NCBI GenBank assembly: GCA_028097645.1
Contig: JAOHEU010000016.1
Location: 1 to 14,444 of the forward strand
Origin: Candidatus Pelagibacter sp.
GTDB taxonomy: Bacteria; Pseudomonadota; Alphaproteobacteria; Pelagibacterales; Pelagibacteraceae
Direction: 5' to 3'
Length of the DNA stretch: 14,444 nucleotides
Part shown: positions 1 through 7,634 of the stretch, piece after piece
Layout of the letters: each line of letters starts with the position of its first letter
How positions within the stretch are numbered: the first letter of the stretch is position 1
Made by a program: the position numbers and the translations under genes
The notes under the pieces: generated by a model
Databases searched by the model: none
The model's input: only the letters and a program-made list of their open reading frames with translations
Told to the model about the DNA's origin: nothing

Positions 1-381
1 AAAGATTTTCAACAATTATTTTTAGTAAAGAATTTTATTGAAAGTAAATTTAATACCAAAGTTATTGGATGTAAAACTATTAGAAATAAAAATAAATTAG
101 CGTTATCATCAAGAAATTTCTTACTTAAACAAAATGAGTTAAATGATGTTGAAAAAATTTCGAAAAATTTTTTAAATCTAAAAAATAAGATCAAATATAC
201 TAAAAATATTAATCAATTTTTACAGAAAACAAAAAAAGATTTTGAAAGATTTTTTAATATTAAAATTGAATATTTAGAGAATAGAAATACAAATGATTTA
301 TCTTTATCCAATAAATATAATGGATCTAAAATTTTCTTAGCGTATTATTATAAAGGCGTTAGATTAATTGATAATTTTTAA
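1..381 (+). CDS. panC: Pantoate--beta-alanine ligase (pantothenate synthetase), C-terminal part
   Basis: Cytoplasmic enzyme joining pantoate and beta-alanine with ATP, the last step of pantothenate (vitamin B5, coenzyme A precursor) synthesis. Reading frame 1 is open from the first base to a TAA at 379-381, giving 126 residues; the N-terminal half, with the nucleotide-binding HIGH-like motif, lies outside the window. The visible part begins with KDFQQL, the conserved segment just after the first half of the family, then carries LALSSRN at residues 33-39 (a PanC signature near the ATP/pantoate site). It ends with GVRLIDNF, matching the family's usual RLIDN terminus. The C-terminal domain is rich in Lys and Asn, as expected from the base composition. 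It converges on mgtE with 2 bases between stops, so there is no room for a separate terminator. Seen: motifs and end; inferred: intact upstream half. Confidence 0.93.
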   Translation, partial: KDFQQLFLVKNFIESKFNTKVIGCKTIRNKNKLALSSRNFLLKQNELNDVEKISKNFLNLKNKIKYTKNINQFLQKTKKDFERFFNIKIEYLENRNTNDLSLSNKYNGSKIFLAYYYKGVRLIDNF

Positions 382-383
382 GT

Positions 384-1757
384 CTATAAGAAATAAGCTC
401 CAACACCCAAAAATGAAACAAAACCTATAACGTCAGTAATTGTTGTGACAAATACGCTGGATGCAATAGCTGGATCTATATTCATTTTTTTTAAAGTAAC
501 TGGAACTAAAATACCAAAGAGTCCGGCAATGATCATAGTTAGAACCATTGAGATTGAAATTATAATTGAAAGAGTGCTATCTTGAAACCAAACTTGAACA
601 ATAAAAGCACTTATGACTGCAAAAATAATTCCATTTAATATTCCGATAGAAAACTCTTTAATAACATTTGAAGTAAAATTATTTTCTGTCAAATCATTAG
701 TTGCTATTGTTCGAACTGTTACAGCAAGAGTTTGCATTCCAGCATTACCACCCATTGATGCAACTATAGGCATCAAAAATGCTAACACTACCATTTGCTC
801 AATCGTTGCACCAAATAAACTAATGCACCATGTGGCTAAAAATGCAGTAAATAAATTTAATAAGAGCCAGTTAAATCTTCTTTTAGTTTTAGTTATTACA
901 CCATCAGTAATTTCCTCATCACCTACCCCAGCTAATCTCAATGCATCTTCTTCAGCTTCTTCTTGTAATACAGTTAAAACATCATCACTCATAATCATTC
1001 CAACTAGCTTATTATTTTTATCTACAACTGCAGCTGAATTTAAATTATAATTTTCAAACAAGTTAGCTACTTCCTCTTTATCCATATCAACAGGTATTAG
1101 TAATTGAGACTCTGACATAATCGAAAGCATTTTTGTTTCCCTTGAAGTGGTTAAGACACGAGAAGAAGGAACTGTACCTATGGGTTTAAATTCTTCATTA
1201 ATTATGAATATTTCTAAAAATTCCTCAGGAAGATCTTTATTTTCTCTTAAATAATCTATTGTTTGACCTACAGACCAATTACTTGGTATAGCTGTAAATT
1301 CTCGTTGCATTATCCTAGCAGCAGTGTCTTCTGGGTAACTTAAACTTTCTAATAATGCAAAACGGTCTTTTGGGGGTAGTGAACTTAATATATTATTTTT
1401 TTCTTCTTCTGGTACATTTTCTAATATTGATATTGCATCATCTGATTCAAGATTAGTTAAAATTGAAACAATTGAGTCTGATGAGAGATAAGTAATAATT
1501 TCTATTTGAACTGATTCATTAAGTTCAACAAAAACTTCAGGGTCAATTTTAAAATTATTAAGTTTTATTAAACTTTCTCTATCAGATTGATTTAGGTGTT
1601 CAATTATGTCAGCAGCATCTGCTGGGTGCATTTCTTTAAAAGAATTAGTAATAAAAAGAGCATCGTTGTTAGCAATTTTAGTTGTAACTACTTTTATATA
1701 TTCTTTATTAAATTCAAAATTTACTTTTTTATCTTTTATTTTTTTAACTAAAGACAT
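384..1757 (-). CDS. mgtE: MgtE-type magnesium channel/transporter
   Basis: Inner-membrane Mg2+ channel of 457 residues, a normal length for the family. In order: an N-terminal MgtE_N helical domain (about 35-135, with HPADAADIIEHL near the start), a paired CBS domain that senses cytosolic Mg2+ (about 140-265), a linking helix, and a C-terminal block of about five membrane helices (about 295-457). The pore region shows MGGNAGMQTLA at 335-345 and PAIASSVFVTTITDVIGF at 429-446. Asp442 lies where the selectivity-filter Asp of Thermus MgtE (Asp432) sits; this alignment was made by eye. The ATG at 1757 is preceded by AGGTAG four bases upstream. The gene stands alone, divergent from lipB and convergent with panC; the stop is TAG. 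The 60-base upstream gap is too short for an Mg2+ riboswitch. Confidence 0.95.
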   Translation of the reverse strand: MSLVKKIKDKKVNFEFNKEYIKVVTTKIANNDALFITNSFKEMHPADAADIIEHLNQSDRESLIKLNNFKIDPEVFVELNESVQIEIITYLSSDSIVSILTNLESDDAISILENVPEEEKNNILSSLPPKDRFALLESLSYPEDTAARIMQREFTAIPSNWSVGQTIDYLRENKDLPEEFLEIFIINEEFKPIGTVPSSRVLTTSRETKMLSIMSESQLLIPVDMDKEEVANLFENYNLNSAAVVDKNNKLVGMIMSDDVLTVLQEEAEEDALRLAGVGDEEITDGVITKTKRRFNWLLLNLFTAFLATWCISLFGATIEQMVVLAFLMPIVASMGGNAGMQTLAVTVRTIATNDLTENNFTSNVIKEFSIGILNGIIFAVISAFIVQVWFQDSTLSIIISISMVLTMIIAGLFGILVPVTLKKMNIDPAIASSVFVTTITDVIGFVSFLGVGAYFL

Positions 1758-1777
1758 AAATCTACCTATAATTTAGG

Positions 1778-1806
1778 TTGGACTATTAATAGATAATTAA
1801 GATAAT
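1778..1806 (+). promoter_or_regulatory. Candidate sigma70-type promoter for lipB
   Basis: TTGGAC (1778-1783) and GATAAT (1801-1806) are separated by exactly 17 bases and lie in the divergent mgtE/lipB gap. The expected transcription start, about 7 bases after the -10 box, is near 1812-1814, only a few bases before the lipB ATG at 1818, so the message would be nearly leaderless. An AT-rich background makes -10 matches common; the spacing and the G-containing -35 box raise the odds. Confidence 0.5.
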
Positions 1807-1817
1807 ACAATTTATAA

Positions 1818-2435
1818 ATGAATATAGAGATCAAAAAGTCAATAAAACCAATAAATTATTTTGATGCTATAAACCTATTAGAGAAGAGGTTAGAGAATTT
1901 ACATAATAATATTGATAAAGAACTAATTTGGACACTAGAACATAATGAAATATTTACAGCAGGGACAAGCTTTAAAGAAAGTGAAATTTTAGATAATTCT
2001 ATAGAATTAATAAAAACTAATCGAGGTGGTAAAATAACTTGCCATGCACCAGGTCAATTGGTTTGTTATTTTGTTTTAGATTTAAGAAAAAAAAAGGATA
2101 TTAGAAAGTTTATTTCTTGTATTGAAAAAACAATTATTGAAACTTTAAAAGAATACAAGGTAGAAACATTTTCAGACAAAGATAATATTGGAATATGGCA
2201 CAAAAAAAATAACTCAATTAATAAAGTTGCAGCAATTGGAGTAAGAGTTAAAAAGTGGATTGCTTATCATGGGTTTGCGATAAATGTAAATAATAATCTA
2301 GAACAATATAAAAAAATTATACCTTGTGGAATTACTGATAAGGGAGTTACTAATTTGATTAATATTAATAATAATGATTATTCAGACTTAGATAAATTAT
2401 TGATAGAAAAATTTATTTCAAACCTGAAAATCTAA
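1818..2435 (+). CDS. lipB: Octanoyltransferase (lipoyl(octanoyl) transferase)
   Basis: Transfers octanoyl groups from acyl carrier protein to the lipoyl domains of 2-oxoacid dehydrogenases and the glycine cleavage H protein, the first step of lipoate synthesis, in the cytoplasm. The protein has 205 residues, close to the short end of the family. Landmarks are TAGTS (48-52), the RGG...CHAPGQ segment (69-80, normally RGGxxTxHGPGQ), the KVAAIGVRV block with the catalytic Lys136, AYHGFAINV (149-157), and PCGI with the catalytic Cys170. An in-frame TAA immediately before the ATG fixes the start. No Shine-Dalgarno sequence is visible, which fits the near-leaderless promoter just upstream. The last 23 bases overlap the end of rluC on the opposite strand. 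His-Ala-Pro-Gly in place of His-Gly-Pro-Gly is a mild deviation; the catalytic pair is intact. Confidence 0.96.
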   Translation: MNIEIKKSIKPINYFDAINLLEKRLENLHNNIDKELIWTLEHNEIFTAGTSFKESEILDNSIELIKTNRGGKITCHAPGQLVCYFVLDLRKKKDIRKFISCIEKTIIETLKEYKVETFSDKDNIGIWHKKNNSINKVAAIGVRVKKWIAYHGFAINVNNNLEQYKKIIPCGITDKGVTNLININNNDYSDLDKLLIEKFISNLKI

Positions 2436-3330
2436 GTCTTTTTGTCTTTAATAATTTTCTAAAATAATCTGGTAGTAAAGCAGTATATGTATGCTTTATA
2501 TCATCAATAATAAATTTAATCTGATATGAATGAAGCATTAAATTCTTGTTTAACCCTCTTGAAGAGTTAGATAATTTATACTTAATATCACCAAAGATTG
2601 GTTGTCCTAAAGCATATAATTGCTTTCTAAGTTGATGTTTACGACCAGTAATGGGTTTTAACTCAACTAAACTTGCTTCTGAATTCTTATCTAAAACTTT
2701 AAAAATTGTTTTTGCTTTTTCTATAATTTTTTTATCTCCATCATATCGGATAAGATCATCATTCCATTCACCAGTGTCTGTATTTAATTCACCGTGGCAA
2801 ATAGCCAAATATGTTTTATGAACCTTTCTTAATCTAAACAAAGAGGTTAATAATTGAGCAGACTCTCTTGTTTTAGCCATAATAAAGACACCAGAAGTGT
2901 CTTTATCTAATCTATGTACTGAATAAGGTTTTGTGCCTTGAAAGATTTCACTTTTAGCAAAAATATCAACTAAATTTTTTTTTGATTTAGTACCACCCTG
3001 TACAGAGATACCTGAACTTTTATTTAATACGACAAAATTTTCATTATTATCAATAATTTGATCTTCATTAGATTTTATAATTTCTTTTGATGGTTCGAAC
3101 TTTATTTTTTTCTGAACAATCGTTTCTTTAAAATCCAAGTTATAAAAATTTACAATATCGTTTGTTTTAACTTTGGTTGAACTTTTGATTTTTTTTTTAT
3201 TTATTTTGATTTTGCCTGATCTTAGATATTTTTCAATTAGTCCTTGTGGAATTTTACCTATTTTGAGTCTGGTCCAACGATCTATACGCATATCATTACA
3301 CGTTGAATCAACGGTATATGACTTTTTCAT
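2413..3330 (-). CDS. rluC: RluA/RluC-family 23S rRNA pseudouridine synthase
   Basis: Isomerises uridine to pseudouridine in rRNA. The 305-residue protein has an N-terminal S4 RNA-binding domain (about 14-60, [16 protein letters not shown]...) and an RluA-type catalytic domain. The catalytic motif HRLDKDTSG is at 139-147, with Asp142 as nucleophile; YLAICHGE (174-181) and the GRKHQLR segment follow, where the family usually has GRTHQIR. The Trp/Arg-rich start and the S4 domain are typical of RluC (23S positions 955/2504/2580), but the exact target is inferred; RluD is the main alternative. It lies 10 bases after rplQ, with no Shine-Dalgarno in the gap, and is probably the last gene of the ribosomal operon. 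Its 3' end overlaps lipB by 23 bases, and no terminator hairpin was found there. Confidence 0.9.
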   Translation of the reverse strand: MKKSYTVDSTCNDMRIDRWTRLKIGKIPQGLIEKYLRSGKIKINKKKIKSSTKVKTNDIVNFYNLDFKETIVQKKIKFEPSKEIIKSNEDQIIDNNENFVVLNKSSGISVQGGTKSKKNLVDIFAKSEIFQGTKPYSVHRLDKDTSGVFIMAKTRESAQLLTSLFRLRKVHKTYLAICHGELNTDTGEWNDDLIRYDGDKKIIEKAKTIFKVLDKNSEASLVELKPITGRKHQLRKQLYALGQPIFGDIKYKLSNSSRGLNKNLMLHSYQIKFIIDDIKHTYTALLPDYFRKLLKTKRLRFSGLK

Positions 3331-3340
3331 GCTTTAAAGT

Positions 3341-3784
3341 TTATGCTGTTGCTTGTTTCTTTTCTTCAGCTTTAGGTGTTTCTTTATTAGCGTCTTTTTT
3401 TGGCTTATCAATTCTTTTAGCTTCAACATCTCTATCAACAAATTCAATGATAGCCATAGGTGCGTTGTCACCATATCTAAATCCAGCTTTTATAATTCTT
3501 GTATATCCACCATTTCTTTTTTCATATCTTTTTGAAAGTGTTTTTTTAACTTTATTTGCTGATTTTATATCCTGTAGTTGAGAAACTAACATTTTTGTAG
3601 TCTGTAATGTTTCCTTTTTACCTAATGTAATAATCTTATCAGCTTGAGGTTTTAAAAATTTAGCTTTTGGCAAAGTAGTTTTAATTTGTTCATACTTAAT
3701 TAAAGAATTTAACATATTCTTTAAAAGAGCCTTTCTATGTTCAGAAGTTCTATTTAACTTCTTATTTGCCATTCCGTGTCTCAT
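3341..3784 (-). CDS. rplQ: 50S ribosomal protein L17
   Basis: Large-subunit protein near the tunnel exit. The protein has 147 residues. It opens with [20 protein letters not shown], the family's invariant start (MRH...LNR...HR), followed by IKTTLPKAKFLKP (about 38-50) and RNGGYTRIIKAGFRYGDNAPMA, all standard L17. The C-terminal 30 or so residues are a charged tail rich in Lys, Glu and Ala, ending KKQATA; alphaproteobacterial L17 often carries such a tail, and it is probably disordered. The start ATG shares one base with the rpoA stop (TAATG), and GAGGA lies about ten bases upstream inside rpoA, so translation is probably coupled to rpoA. The start choice rests on the conserved MRHG. Confidence 0.97.
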   Translation of the reverse strand: MRHGMANKKLNRTSEHRKALLKNMLNSLIKYEQIKTTLPKAKFLKPQADKIITLGKKETLQTTKMLVSQLQDIKSANKVKKTLSKRYEKRNGGYTRIIKAGFRYGDNAPMAIIEFVDRDVEAKRIDKPKKDANKETPKAEEKKQATA

Positions 3785-4812
3785 TAGATAGCTTCCTCTA
3801 ATTTTTTCGACATCTCAGCAATATTATCAGGTGGCCAATTTGGGATTTCCATACCTAAATATAAAGACATTCCAGTTAAAACTTCTTTAATTTCATTTAA
3901 AGATTTTCTTCCAAAATTTGGTGTTCTAAGCATTTCTCCTTCAGATTTTTGAACAAGATCACCAATATAAATAATATTATCATTTTTAAGACAATTCATT
4001 GATCTAACCGATAGCTCTAGTTCATCAACTTTTCTTAATAAATTCTTGTTAAATTCTGGTTCTGTAGAAACTTCTTTTACAGGAGCTTCAACTGGTTCAT
4101 CAAAATTAACAAACATTTTTAACTGATCTTGAAAAATTCTTGCTGAGTAAGCGACAGCATCTTCTGCTGAAATTGACCCATTAGTCTCAACTTCCATAGT
4201 AAGCTTATCGTAATCAAGAGCTTTACCTTCTCTTGCTGTACTTATTGAGTAAGATACTTTTTTCACTGGACTATAAAGCGAGTCTATTGCAATTAATCCT
4301 AAAGGTGGTTCTTCTGGTTTATTTAAATCAGCAGGAACATAACCTTTTCCAGTGCTTACATTCATTTCCATGTGAAAATTTGTATTTTCATCTAGATTAC
4401 ATATTACAAGTTCAGGATTTAATATTTCTACATCAGCAACTTGCGTGATATCAGAGGCTTTAATCTCACCTGGACCTTTTGCATCCAAAATAAGCTTTTT
4501 TGTACCTTCTGAATTACATTTTAATGCTAAAGATTTTACGTTTAAAACAATATCAGTAACATCTTCTCTTACACCTTTGATAGATGTAAATTCATGTAAA
4601 ACACCATCAATTTGAATGGAGGTAACTGCAGCACCTCTTATTGATGAAAGTAAAATTCTTCTTAGAGAATTACCTAATGTTAATCCATAACCTTTTTCTA
4701 AAGGCTCTGCTATAATTTTAGCATGAGTTAAGTCATCACTAATTTGAACATCTAATTTAGATGGCTTAATTAACGATTTCCAATTTTTTACATTTACATT
4801 TTCGACTTCCAT
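3784..4812 (-). CDS. rpoA: DNA-directed RNA polymerase subunit alpha
   Basis: The alpha subunit dimerises to nucleate RNA polymerase assembly and contacts upstream promoter DNA and activators. At 342 residues it has the full two-domain architecture. The N-terminal domain (about 15-240) contains [20 protein letters not shown] (37-56), the dimerisation and beta-contact helix. A short linker follows, then the C-terminal domain (about 255-335) with [14 protein letters not shown]. Arg270 corresponds to the UP-element-contacting Arg265 of E. coli, and [14 protein letters not shown] and NWPPDNI follow. The start ATG overlaps the rpsK stop (TAATG), with AAGGAG six bases before it, one of the better Shine-Dalgarno sites here. 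As in other alphaproteobacteria, rpsD is not between rpsK and rpoA. Confidence 0.98.
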   Translation of the reverse strand: MEVENVNVKNWKSLIKPSKLDVQISDDLTHAKIIAEPLEKGYGLTLGNSLRRILLSSIRGAAVTSIQIDGVLHEFTSIKGVREDVTDIVLNVKSLALKCNSEGTKKLILDAKGPGEIKASDITQVADVEILNPELVICNLDENTNFHMEMNVSTGKGYVPADLNKPEEPPLGLIAIDSLYSPVKKVSYSISTAREGKALDYDKLTMEVETNGSISAEDAVAYSARIFQDQLKMFVNFDEPVEAPVKEVSTEPEFNKNLLRKVDELELSVRSMNCLKNDNIIYIGDLVQKSEGEMLRTPNFGRKSLNEIKEVLTGMSLYLGMEIPNWPPDNIAEMSKKLEEAI

Positions 4813-5261
4813 TAAACTCTCCTTTTCTTTGGTGGTCTAGTTCCATTATGAGGCATGGGTGTAGTATCTTTAATTGATAAAATTTTAAAACCTCTTGCTT
4901 GTAATGCTCTTAAAGCTGTTTCACGTCCAGACCCAGGGCCCTTCACTTCAACAGATAAAGTTTTCATTCCATATTCTAATGCTTTAGAGGCAGCAGCATC
5001 AGCAGCAATTTGTGCGGCATAAGGAGTTGATTTTCTAGATCCTTTAAATCCTTTTTGCCCTGCAGATGCCCAAGAAATAACATTTCCATTAGTATCTGCA
5101 ATTGAAATAATCGTATTATTAAAAGTTGATTGCACGTATGCAATTCCATTAAGAATATTTTTTTTAATTTTTTTCTTTTTTGAATATGAGCTTTTATTAC
5201 TTTTTTTTGAAGACTTCTCTACCTTCTGATCTTTATTTTCAACTTTATCAGCTTTAGCCAT
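4812..5261 (-). CDS. rpsK: 30S ribosomal protein S11, N-terminally extended
   Basis: Small-subunit platform protein contacting the 3' part of 16S rRNA near the E site. It has 149 residues, against about 129 in E. coli. The extra length is an N-terminal stretch (about residues 1-35) of Lys, Ser, Asp and Glu that looks disordered. The standard core begins at about residue 36 with [17 protein letters not shown]. Further marks are [33 protein letters not shown] and the terminal [15 protein letters not shown]. The start ATG follows the rpsM stop by two bases (TAATTATG), with no visible Shine-Dalgarno. A later start would remove the extension, but no internal Met occurs before the core, so the long form stands. 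Confidence 0.97.
   Translation of the reverse strand: MAKADKVENKDQKVEKSSKKSNKSSYSKKKKIKKNILNGIAYVQSTFNNTIISIADTNGNVISWASAGQKGFKGSRKSTPYAAQIAADAAASKALEYGMKTLSVEVKGPGSGRETALRALQARGFKILSIKDTTPMPHNGTRPPKKRRV
4819..4824 (-). promoter_or_regulatory. Shine-Dalgarno site for rpoA
   Basis: AAGGAG on the minus strand lies within the last codons of rpsK, six bases before the rpoA ATG. Together with the one-base TAATG overlap it suggests reinitiation by ribosomes finishing rpsK, possibly topped up by direct initiation. Confidence 0.6.
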
Positions 5262-5263
5262 AA

Positions 5264-5647
5264 TTATTTTTTAGTTGGAGTTAATTTTTTACCAGCAATA
5301 GCGATTGCTTTTCCTTTTCTTGTTCTTGCATTACATCTTGTTCTTTGACCTCTTACAGGTAATTTTTTTCTATGTCTTGTTCCTCTATAACAAGCCAGAT
5401 CAATCAGTCTTTTAATTGTAAGCGAGTAATCTCTTCTTAAATCACCTTCAACTTTAAAATTAGCATCAATATATTCTCTGATTTTTAAAATTTCATCATC
5501 TGTTAATTCATTAATTCTTTTTGCTCTTGGAATTTCAAGTGATGTACAAATTTGATTAGAAAATTTATCCCCTATTCCATAAATATAAGTTAAACCTATA
5601 TGAACAAGTTTATTTTGTGGGATGTTGATACCTGCGATACGAGCCAT
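5264..5647 (-). CDS. rpsM: 30S ribosomal protein S13
   Basis: Small-subunit head protein that contacts P-site tRNA and the intersubunit bridge to L5. The 127-residue protein starts [10 protein letters not shown] and has the helix-hairpin-helix region (about 14-50, [14 protein letters not shown]). It carries the basic segment [16 protein letters not shown] (88-103) and ends in a Lys-rich tail, [11 protein letters not shown]. It is the first gene of the alpha group and the only one in the operon with a real upstream gap (55 bases), where a promoter-like pair is seen. No Shine-Dalgarno lies before the ATG. The predicted leader is only about 17 bases long, far too short for the S4-binding pseudoknot that controls this operon in E. 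coli. Confidence 0.97.
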   Translation of the reverse strand: MARIAGINIPQNKLVHIGLTYIYGIGDKFSNQICTSLEIPRAKRINELTDDEILKIREYIDANFKVEGDLRRDYSLTIKRLIDLACYRGTRHRKKLPVRGQRTRCNARTRKGKAIAIAGKKLTPTKK

Positions 5648-5670
5648 AATTTTTGTGATAATTTGAGCCT

Positions 5671-5698
5671 TTTATATAATAAGATTCTCTAAAGTCAA
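5671..5698 (-). promoter_or_regulatory. Candidate internal promoter for rpsM-rpsK-rpoA-rplQ(-rluC)
   Basis: On the minus strand TTGACT (5693-5698) is followed after 16 bases by TATAAA (5671-5676), in the 55-base gap between adk and rpsM. The expected start near 5664 would leave a leader of about 17 bases before the rpsM ATG. The near-consensus -35 box and its place in the operon's only sizeable gap make this the best promoter candidate in the long operon. Some uncertainty remains because the surroundings are AT-rich. Confidence 0.6.
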
Positions 5699-5702
5699 CG
5701 CA

Positions 5703-6344
5703 TTAAACATTGATAAAAGTGTCAATTTTAGCGGTTATTTGATCAATTTCAAGAGTTCCATCAATCTCATGGAAATTTGAATTTTTTGAAAAAAAATTAA
5801 GAACTGGTTCTGTCGTTTTTGTATAAATGTCGTATCTAGACATTATTGTTTCAAGATTATCATCTTTTCTTTTAACAAAATGTTCTTTGCCGCATGGATG
5901 CAAATCTATTTCTTCATTATTAAAAAACTCATTTAGTGTTAAATTACATTTATCACACGTTACCCTGCCAATTATTCTTTTTTCAATGATTTCACGCGAG
6001 ACAACAAGTGAGATGATAAGATCAATTTTTTGATCAAATTCACTTAAAATTAAGTCAAGATTTTTTGCTTGGTCAATACTTCTAGGATATCCATCAAATA
6101 TAATTCGATCTCTAAATTTTAAATTTAAAATAGTATTTTTAAGAAGTTTATTAACAATTTCATCTGAAACAAAGTTACCTTTTGAAATAATTGACTCTAT
6201 TTCATTACCTAAATCAGTATTTTTCTTTGTCTCATTTCTTAATAAGTCACCAGTTGATAACTGAAAGTAATTATGTTTTTTAACAATTAATTGTGCTTGA
6301 GTGCCTTTACCTGCGCCTGGAGGCCCAAATAAAATAATGTTCAC
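5703..6344 (-). CDS. adk: Adenylate kinase, GTG start
   Basis: Converts ATP and AMP into two ADP in the cytoplasm. The 213-residue protein has the P-loop GPPGAGKGTQ (7-16), the AMP-binding QLSTGDLLR (28-36), FDGYPRS (83-89, where the family usually has FDGFPR), and a long LID domain (about 124-162). The LID has CxxC at Cys130/Cys133 and a third Cys at 151 in HPCGKEH, suggesting a metal-binding LID whose fourth ligand is unclear (Glu154 or His155). The start codon is GTG, directly abutting the secY stop (TAAGTG, no gap). MNIILFGPPG matches the family's N-terminus exactly, so this start is firm. No Shine-Dalgarno is visible, so translation probably depends on ribosomes ending secY. The position between secY and rpsM is the usual alphaproteobacterial one. 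Confidence 0.97.
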   Translation of the reverse strand: MNIILFGPPGAGKGTQAQLIVKKHNYFQLSTGDLLRNETKKNTDLGNEIESIISKGNFVSDEIVNKLLKNTILNLKFRDRIIFDGYPRSIDQAKNLDLILSEFDQKIDLIISLVVSREIIEKRIIGRVTCDKCNLTLNEFFNNEEIDLHPCGKEHFVKRKDDNLETIMSRYDIYTKTTEPVLNFFSKNSNFHEIDGTLEIDQITAKIDTFINV

Positions 6345-7625
6345 TTATTTACCAAATTTTGTTTTCTTGATTAATTGTTCGTATTGAGAACTCATTAATC
6401 TAGTTTGAATTTGAGTTACCGTATCAATAGCAACCACTACAACAATCAAAATTGAAGCGCCACCTAAATAAAAAGGTATTGGATAATTAGCAATTAAAAA
6501 TTCTGGCATTAAACAAACTAAAGTTAAATATAATGCACCTATTGTAGTTAATTTAGTTGAAATGTTTTGAATATATAATGCAGTGCTCTCACCCGGTCTT
6601 ATTCCTGGAACAAAACCTCCATATTTTCTTAAATTATCAGCAGTTTCTGTTGGATTGAAAGTTATTGAGGTATAAAAAAAAGTAAAAAATATTATTCCTG
6701 ATGCATATAACAGCATGTAAAGAGGCTGTCCTTGAGTAAAGTATGAACTTAGGTTTAAAAAAGTATCATTACTTGAAAATGAAAAATTTGAAAAAGTAAC
6801 TGGTAATAAAAGTAAAGCTGAAGCAAAGATTGCAGGGATTACACCAGCCTGGTTAATTTTAAGTGGTAAATGAGATGACTCACCTCCATACATTTTATTT
6901 CCCATTTGTCTTTTTGGGTAGTTAATTAAGATTTTTCTTAACGCTCTTTCCATAAATACTACAAATAAAATTGTAGCTACTAGCAGTACAAAAATAGCTA
7001 AAATCATAAATGTTGAAACAGCACCTGTTCTACCAAGTTCAAAAGTTGTAACAAGAGCTCTAGGAATTTCTGCAACTATACCTGCAAAAATTATTAAAGA
7101 AATACCATTACCTATTCCCCTTTGTGTTATTTGTTCACCTAACCACATTAGAAACATCGTTCCAGCTACTATAGTAGTGACGGTTGTAATTTTAAAAAAA
7201 ACACCAGGATTTATTACGAGATCTGCTGAAGACTCTAAACCAACAGACAATCCATAACCTTGGACCGTTGCTAATAATACAGTTCCATATCTTGTAATTT
7301 GTGTAATTTTTGCTCTTCCAGTTTCGCCTTGAGCTTTTAAATTTTTAAAATATTCAGAAACACCTGTTAACAACTGAACAATAATTGCTGAAGAAATATA
7401 TGGCATTATACCAAGCGCAAATATAGCCATTCTACTAACGGCACCACCAGCAAAAACATTGAACATTCCAAGTAAACCTTTTTGGTTACCATCCATCATA
7501 ATCTTAAGCTGCTCTGGATCTATACCAGGTAATGGTACGAAAGTTCCAAATCTATAAACTGCTAAAATGAAGATAGTAAAAAGTATTCTATTTCTTAAAT
7601 CGTTTGATGATGAAGACGCACTCAT
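6345..7625 (-). CDS. secY: Protein translocase subunit SecY
   Basis: Central channel of the Sec translocon in the inner membrane, partnering SecE, SecG and SecA. The 426-residue protein has about ten hydrophobic helices. Seen are RILFTIFILAVYRFGTFVPL (13-32, helix 1), a plug region around GLLGMFNVFAGGAVSRMAIF (50-69), ALGIMPYISSAIIVQLL (70-86) and GEQITQRGIGNGISLIIF (163-180). The cytosolic loop YPKRQMGNKMYGG (236-248) and FNPTETADNLRKYGGFVPGI (323-342) follow, the latter including the SecA/ribosome-contacting C-terminal loops. It is slightly shorter than E. coli SecY (443 residues). It sits 9 bases after rplO with no visible Shine-Dalgarno, and ends directly against adk. rpmJ, which follows secY in many bacteria, is not present. 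Confidence 0.98.
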   Translation of the reverse strand: MSASSSSNDLRNRILFTIFILAVYRFGTFVPLPGIDPEQLKIMMDGNQKGLLGMFNVFAGGAVSRMAIFALGIMPYISSAIIVQLLTGVSEYFKNLKAQGETGRAKITQITRYGTVLLATVQGYGLSVGLESSADLVINPGVFFKITTVTTIVAGTMFLMWLGEQITQRGIGNGISLIIFAGIVAEIPRALVTTFELGRTGAVSTFMILAIFVLLVATILFVVFMERALRKILINYPKRQMGNKMYGGESSHLPLKINQAGVIPAIFASALLLLPVTFSNFSFSSNDTFLNLSSYFTQGQPLYMLLYASGIIFFTFFYTSITFNPTETADNLRKYGGFVPGIRPGESTALYIQNISTKLTTIGALYLTLVCLMPEFLIANYPIPFYLGGASILIVVVVAIDTVTQIQTRLMSSQYEQLIKKTKFGK

Positions 7626-7634
7626 TGAAATATA

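Noticed and set aside
613..1050. 145-codon open frame on the + strand opposite mgtE
   Set aside because: It lies wholly inside the well-supported mgtE, has no recognisable family features and arises from the mirrored codon bias of the opposite strand.
1758..1817. Possible magnesium riboswitch or promoter ahead of mgtE
   Set aside because: The 60-base gap is far too short for an M-box or mgtA-type leader, and no convincing -35/-10 pair was found on the minus strand; only weak AT-rich matches exist.
3331..3340. Terminator between rplQ and rluC
   Set aside because: Ten bases without any inverted repeat cannot hold one.
3303..3581. Hydrophobic 92-codon frame on the + strand opposite rplQ and the rluC start
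   Set aside because: The apparent hydrophobicity is the antisense image of Lys-rich L17 codons; there is no ribosome-binding site or family match.
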